A stretch of DNA of 64,000 bases from Cyclobacteriaceae bacterium (GTDB lineage: Bacteria > Bacteroidota > Bacteroidia > Cytophagales > Cyclobacteriaceae): the NCBI GenBank assembly GCA_016787755.1, contig JAEUUA010000004.1:62001-126000 (forward strand), in the 5' to 3' direction. Position 1 is the first letter of the stretch. Each line of letters begins with the position of its first letter. The translations under genes and the position numbers were made by a program. The notes under the pieces are model-generated. The model ran no database searches, had not been told where the DNA came from, and saw only the letters and a program-made list of their open reading frames with translations. Positions 62,482 through 64,000 of this stretch are shown in pieces.

Positions 62482-64000
62482 ATGAAAATGAAATTTACTA
62501 TACTCTTTTGCATTACCCTATTGGCAGGGTTCACATCGTTTGCTCAGAAGCTGGATATGGAAAAACTGAAGGGCATGAAGCCAAGAGCGATTGGTCCTGC
62601 TGGTATGAGTGGTCGTATCACAGCCATTGATGCAGTAGTTTCCAACCCGGATATTATTTATGCCGGTGCAGCTTCTGGTGGTTTATGGAAAACAACCAGT
62701 GCAGGCATAACCTGGGAACCTGTTTTTGATAAGGAAAATACGTTAGCGATTGGCGCAGTTGCTATTCAGCAGGATAATCCGGCAGTAGTTTGGGTGGGCA
62801 CAGGCGAAGGCAATCCACGAAACAGTTTAAACGGTGGTTATGGTATTTATCGAAGTTTAGATGCAGGCAAAACCTGGAAACTAATGGGGCTTGAAAAGAC
62901 AAGGCACATTCATCGAATTATAATCGATCCTAGAAATCCTGCTACCATTTATGCAGGCGCCATTGGATCCCCCTGGGGTGAGCATCCAGAACGAGGCGTT
63001 TATAAAACAGTTGACGGAGGAACAACCTGGAAACGAATTTTATTTGTCGATGAAAAAACAGGCTGTGCTGATCTTGTCATGGATCCCAGCAATCCAAATA
63101 AACTTTTCGCTGCAATGTGGCAACATCGCAGGCAACCCTGGACTTTTAATTCAGGAGGAGCAGGATCTGGGTTGCACGTAACGGTTGATGGCGGTGTCAC
63201 ATGGACAAAGCTTTCTGATAAAGAAGGGTTGCCTAAAGGTGAGTTAGGTCGTATTGGCCTTGCCATCGCCCGAAGCAAGCCCGAGGTTGTTTATGCATAT
63301 GTCGAAAACAAAAAGAATGCTCTTTATAAGTCAGTTGATGGCGGAACGAAATGGCAAATGATGAATGATAAAATGGAAGAAATCGGAGATCGGCCTTTTT
63401 ATTATTGCGAAATCTATGTCGATACTAAAAATGAAAATCGCGTGTATACAATTTTCTCGCGCGTGAATATGAGTGAAGACGGAGGCAAATCATTTAGTCA
63501 ACTCCTGCCATACTCAGGTGTGCATCCAGATCATCATGCCTGGTGGATACATCCGGAAGATCCATCATTTATTATCGATGGAAATGATGGTGGGCTAAAC
63601 ATTTCACGTGATATGGGAAAAAGCTGGCACTTCGTTGACAATATTCCGGTGGGTCAGTTCTATCATGTAAATGTAGATATGGCACACCCCTATAATGTAT
63701 ATGGCGGGTTGCAGGACAATGGATCCTGGGCAGGGCCTGGGTATGTGTGGAAAGATGATGGCATTAGAAATTCCTATTGGCAACCAGTTATGTTTGGTGA
63801 TGGCTTTGATGTAATTCCAGATCCTGACAATGATCGCTATGGATATGCCATGTCGCAGCAAGGAAATTTAGGTAGATATGATCGCGTAACAGGATATGTA
63901 AAAACGATTAAACCAACACATCCGGATGCTGGCATGAAAGTGAGATTTAACTGGAACTCAGCATTTGCCCAAGATCCTTTTGATAACGCTACCATTTATT
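62482..64000 (+). CDS. Sortilin/VPS10-like beta-propeller protein, cut by window edge
   Basis: The first 506 codons are present. A signal peptide (cleavage near SFAQ) is followed by many BNR/Asp-box-like repeats of the sortilin-VPS10 type (GIYRSLDAGKTWK, GVYKTVDGGTTWK, GLHVTVDGGVTWT, ALYKSVDGGTKW), which form a ten-blade propeller in homologues. Members are large exported proteins in Bacteroidota, often annotated as glycosyl hydrolases, although catalysis is rarely shown. The 3' end lies outside the window. Confidence 0.85.
   Translation, partial: MKMKFTILFCITLLAGFTSFAQKLDMEKLKGMKPRAIGPAGMSGRITAIDAVVSNPDIIYAGAASGGLWKTTSAGITWEPVFDKENTLAIGAVAIQQDNPAVVWVGTGEGNPRNSLNGGYGIYRSLDAGKTWKLMGLEKTRHIHRIIIDPRNPATIYAGAIGSPWGEHPERGVYKTVDGGTTWKRILFVDEKTGCADLVMDPSNPNKLFAAMWQHRRQPWTFNSGGAGSGLHVTVDGGVTWTKLSDKEGLPKGELGRIGLAIARSKPEVVYAYVENKKNALYKSVDGGTKWQMMNDKMEEIGDRPFYYCEIYVDTKNENRVYTIFSRVNMSEDGGKSFSQLLPYSGVHPDHHAWWIHPEDPSFIIDGNDGGLNISRDMGKSWHFVDNIPVGQFYHVNVDMAHPYNVYGGLQDNGSWAGPGYVWKDDGIRNSYWQPVMFGDGFDVIPDPDNDRYGYAMSQQGNLGRYDRVTGYVKTIKPTHPDAGMKVRFNWNSAFAQDPFDNATIY

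Noticed and set aside
1..64000. tRNA, rRNA genes, riboswitches, CRISPR arrays or a replication origin
   Set aside because: I saw no cloverleaf-like sequence, rRNA block, known riboswitch consensus, regularly spaced repeats or DnaA-box cluster while reading; short RNAs could still have been missed by eye.

Overview
The window is chromosomal DNA from a member of the Bacteroidota, most likely the order Cytophagales. Several things point there: a type B (cysteine-free) L31, the alternative Bacteroidota GlmU-like protein, TonB-plug, carboxypeptidase-like, SPOR, OmpA and MORN envelope proteins, a RemB/Wzi-like outer-membrane barrel that recalls gliding bacteria, and promoters of the TTG-N19-TAnnTTTG type (best example upstream of rpmE). 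Genes are densely packed, with many 1 to 8 base overlaps (ATGA junctions). No rRNA, tRNA, CRISPR array or prophage was seen.

Region by region. 1-5500 (minus): start of a sodium-dependent NSS transporter, then a five-gene operon (GlmU-like protein, a 56-residue membrane protein, HolB, a cyclophilin lipoprotein, an RmlD-like reductase), with rpmE upstream behind its own promoter and a strong terminator. 5600-12700 (plus): a FitA/VapC-type toxin-antitoxin pair coupled by ATGA overlaps to an outer-membrane barrel gene and an MsbA-like exporter, then a small coiled-coil membrane protein with GmhA, then a YifB/ComM AAA protein. 12700-15400: a MORN/TonB-C protein, then a REP-associated tyrosine transposase (RAYT) framed by perfect 21-base inverted REP palindromes, followed by the 3' remnant of a second RAYT and a duplicated tail with a second palindrome family. 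15400-25400: small membrane protein, IorA/IorB molybdenum hydroxylase, an unknown protein, a frameshifted DinB gene, a fatty-acid-hydroxylase family protein, a beta-barrel, dnaX split by an A10 slippery run, and an M20 peptidase. 25400-38700: a barrel-less TonB-plug protein with a paraoxonase-like partner, GT2, SPOR-OmpA, a bestrophin-like protein and an 1861-residue secreted TPR-CHAT protein. 38700-43300: TPR lipoprotein, aspS with an in-frame palindromic insertion, two unknowns and tadA. 43300-51600: a minus-strand operon (EamA, GNAT, DinB, PLP decarboxylase, ilvE, MDR dehydrogenase, flavin-binding protein) divergent from a MocR regulator. 51600-64000: DUF2911/TPR protein, lipid kinase, YopX-like protein, acyl carrier protein, an NtrY/NtrC-like two-component pair, lpxH, ftsH, rsfS, birA and the start of a sortilin-like beta-propeller protein.

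Most genes are housekeeping or envelope functions. The most interesting signals are the secreted TPR-CHAT protease candidate, the dnaX A10 run that separates gamma and tau reading frames (in a DnaX lacking its zinc module), and the layered RAYT/REP cluster with related palindromes, one of which has entered the aspS coding sequence.
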